Assembly (NCBI GenBank): GCA_030247675.1
Contig: JAOTRX010000011.1
Coordinates: 1-64,000 of the forward strand
Reading direction: 5' to 3'
DNA: 64,000 bases
DNA from: Desulforhopalus sp.
GTDB lineage: Bacteria; Desulfobacterota; Desulfobulbia; Desulfobulbales; Desulfocapsaceae
The notes under the pieces are model-generated. The model saw nothing but the letters and a program-made list of their open reading frames with translations. It was not told where the DNA came from and searched no databases. This document shows, piece after piece, positions 62,318 to 64,000 of the stretch. A program made the translations under genes and the position numbers. The stretch's first letter is position 1, and each line of letters begins with the position of its first letter.

Positions 62318-62428
62318 ACTTGGTGAGGTTGCCTGCAGCAGAAATCTTTCTGCTGCAGGTTAATGACTTGTGATGCGATGGGTTTTAGAAGAAATATGTT
62401 CTCATATCGATATATGCAGGAGGAATAA

Positions 62429-63619
62429 ATGAATGTTCAACCCGATTTAGAATTTATCAGATCCTTAAAGGAAGCAGGGGGCGACACTCTCAAGAAGTGC
62501 TTTCAGTGCGCCACCTGCTCGGTAATGTGCCCCCTCTCAAAAGAGGGTAAGCCCTTTCCAAGGAAGGAAATGATTTGGGCCCAGTGGGGTATGAGGGACA
62601 AGCTGGTGACTGACCCAGATGTGTTCCTTTGTCACCAATGTGGGGATTGTACAGCAAATTGCCCTCGTGGGGCCAAACCTGGAGATGTACTCAGTGCCAT
62701 CCGTGCGTACGCTTACACCTTTTATGGTTGGCCGTCTCCACTGGCAAAATTGGCTTCAACCGCTAAGGGTTTGCCAATACTGATTGGGCTTCCTGTCGTG
62801 GTGATTTTTATAATGTGGCTCTTGTCTGGAGCAATGAGATTTCCAACTGCAGAAGAATTTGCCAGCCATGGTTACCAGCAATTTTTTGGAACTTGGGATT
62901 TCCGCTGGTATGCTAAGAATATCTTTTTTATTGTCATGATAATGGTCCCATCTCTTGGTCTTGCATTGTTTTCTGCCTTCAAGGGGATCAGCACAATGTG
63001 GAAAAAAATGAGCGAGGACGCTGGGTTGAACTCTGAGTTCAGGCCTGCTATAGGCCAATTTCTTGTAGAATTTATCTGGCCGTCTATCATAGAGATTGTT
63101 AAGCATTCCCGTTTCCGTGAGTGCAAAACTAACATCGATAGAGTACGTGGGCATTTGCCATTAATGCTCGCTTTTATTGGCTTGTTTATTGTAACCTGCT
63201 GGTCTTTATTGAAGAACGATGTCCTCGGACTATTTTGGCATTCATTGCATGGACCTCTTCCTTTAACAGATCCGTTTAAGATCCTCGGAAATGTTTCCGC
63301 TATAGCACTTCTTTTTGGCATAGGTGTGTTGTGGTCAAATAGAAAGAAAGCGGAGGTCGAACTTAAAACCCAGGCCACATTTTATGATTGGTTTCTGATC
63401 TGGGAAATTGCCGCTGTTGGCGTTACTGGGTTGGGTTCGGAGCTTTTACGTTGGGCTGGAATGCCGGTAGTTGGGTATATCGTATATTTCATGCATTTAG
63501 TGGCCGTCATGATGCTGTTCTTGTATCTGCCATATACCAAATTCGCCCATCTGCTTTATAGAACAGCCGCGTATGCCTTTGAAAAATATCGACAAAGTGC
63601 TTTTGGAAAGGTGAGCTGA
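62429..63619 (+). CDS. qmoC: Quinone-modifying oxidoreductase membrane subunit QmoC
   Basis: Membrane anchor that oxidises menaquinol and passes electrons to QmoAB. 396 residues. The cytoplasmic start carries two clusters: CFQCATCSVMCPLS and CHQCGDCTANCPRG (HdrC-like). A NarI-like cytochrome b region with about six transmembrane helices follows (IGLPVVVIFIMWLLSGAM, IFFIVMIMVPSLGLALF, LMLAFIGLFIVTCWSLL, ISAIALLFGIGVLW-type segments, VGYIVYFMHLVAVMMLFLYL). Several His are placed as haem ligands. GGAGG lies seven bases before the ATG. Confidence 0.96.
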   Translation: MNVQPDLEFIRSLKEAGGDTLKKCFQCATCSVMCPLSKEGKPFPRKEMIWAQWGMRDKLVTDPDVFLCHQCGDCTANCPRGAKPGDVLSAIRAYAYTFYGWPSPLAKLASTAKGLPILIGLPVVVIFIMWLLSGAMRFPTAEEFASHGYQQFFGTWDFRWYAKNIFFIVMIMVPSLGLALFSAFKGISTMWKKMSEDAGLNSEFRPAIGQFLVEFIWPSIIEIVKHSRFRECKTNIDRVRGHLPLMLAFIGLFIVTCWSLLKNDVLGLFWHSLHGPLPLTDPFKILGNVSAIALLFGIGVLWSNRKKAEVELKTQATFYDWFLIWEIAAVGVTGLGSELLRWAGMPVVGYIVYFMHLVAVMMLFLYLPYTKFAHLLYRTAAYAFEKYRQSAFGKVS

Positions 63620-63670
63620 TAGGATCTGAAATAAGAAAGCGAAACAAATACCGCTAATATAAAGGTTCTA

Positions 63671-63700
63671 GAGGGGCTCGGTCTTTTGGCCGAGCCCCTC
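63671..63700 (+). terminator. Terminator hairpin after qmoC
   Basis: GAGGGGCTCGG (63671-63681) pairs perfectly with 63690-63700. The T-tract that follows is short (TTAGTTAG), so its efficiency is uncertain. It ends the qmo operon. Confidence 0.7.
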
Positions 63701-63825
63701 TTAGTTAGAACTAGTGTGCAGAGATTGTATCGTAACGATGTAAGCTGATGCGCAAAGAAAAGATGGAATAAAAAAATAGATGTTGAATTAAAAAAAGTTT
63801 ATGAGTATATTCTTCCGTCTTGTAA

Positions 63826-63900
63826 GCTGGCGTAGCTCAATGGTAGAGCTCCTCACTTGTAATGAGGATGTTGTGGGTTCAATTCCTATCGCCAGCTCCA
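63826..63900 (+). tRNA. tRNA-Thr (anticodon TGT)
   Basis: 75 bases with encoded CCA. GCTGGCG pairs with CGCCAGC, the anticodon arm is CCTCA-CTTGTAA-TGAGG and the T-arm GTGGGTTCAATTCCTAT. Confidence 0.95.
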
Positions 63901-63968
63901 ATTAATTAGTACTTTACAAAGTAGTAATAAGAGTTTAAAGAGATTTGTCTTATTCAGGCATTCTCAAT

Positions 63969-64000
63969 GGAGGGGTTCCCGAGCGGCCAAAGGGAACAGA
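63969..64000 (+). tRNA. Start of tRNA-Tyr, cut by the window end
   Basis: The last 32 bases, starting GGAGGGGTTCCCGAGCGG, are the acceptor and D-arm of a tyrosine tRNA. Following tRNA-Thr(TGT), it fits the common Thr-Tyr-Gly-Thr cluster that precedes a tuf gene. The anticodon is outside the window. Confidence 0.8.

Noticed and set aside
1..64000. CRISPR arrays or cas genes
   Set aside because: No regularly spaced identical repeats of 24-40 bases and no Cas-like proteins; the 55-bp repeat copies lie more than 3 kb apart.

Overview
This window comes from a sulfate-reducing bacterium of the Desulfobacterota, most likely the Desulfobulbales. The evidence is the complete dissimilatory sulfate-reduction block aprBA-qmoABC (56.0-63.6 kb), a HesB/IscA-like protein read through an in-frame TGA as selenocysteine (3.6-3.9 kb), and a small HEAT-repeat protein that I associate from memory with sulfate reducers. 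The placement is inferred from gene content; no 16S rRNA gene is present.

Layout. 0-6.1 kb: a small unknown gene, clpB, the HesB-like selenoprotein, a phosphofructokinase and an endonuclease III relative. 6.1-19.2 kb: a lone flagellar-rod-like protein, a 1110-residue STAND/winged-helix regulator overlapping trmJ by four bases, rnr, a RelA/SpoT homologue whose synthetase motifs look degraded while its hydrolase motifs are intact, a stand-alone TSCPD-domain protein with aat, and an AAA ATPase with a SPOR domain. A 55-bp sequence occurs three times between 10.0 and 17.2 kb, always near the 5' end of a gene. 19.27-29.10 kb: an integrated island bounded by a 24-bp direct repeat of the 3' end of tRNA-Ala(GGC). 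It has a tyrosine integrase next to the intact tRNA, a second short recombinase near the far end, a helicase, a Rha/antirepressor-like protein, a row of tightly packed tiny genes, and a broken T7-type DNA polymerase.

29.3-35.0 kb: the cell-shape operon mreBCD-mrdA-rodA. 35.1-46.2 kb: hemH, an HPF-cold-shock fusion protein, polA, a zinc-ribbon protein, hflKC, a rhomboid protease and GTP-type PEP carboxykinase. 46.7-55.8 kb: tRNA-Leu, ribF, a TPR/HEAT/TPR trio, ribE-ribBA-ribH-nusB (no ribD here), and ftsK. 55.8-64 kb: aprBA with a strong terminator, qmoABC, then tRNA-Thr and the start of tRNA-Tyr at the window edge.

How the parts work together. APS reductase (AprAB) reduces adenylylsulfate to sulfite in the cytoplasm. 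The membrane complex QmoABC is understood to pass menaquinol electrons to it. The flavin genes (ribF, ribE, ribBA, ribH) fit this flavin-rich metabolism. PFK and PEP carboxykinase sit on the central glycolytic/gluconeogenic route. Start sites given here are often internal to the longest open frame, chosen for a Shine-Dalgarno match or family length; the entry says so in each case.
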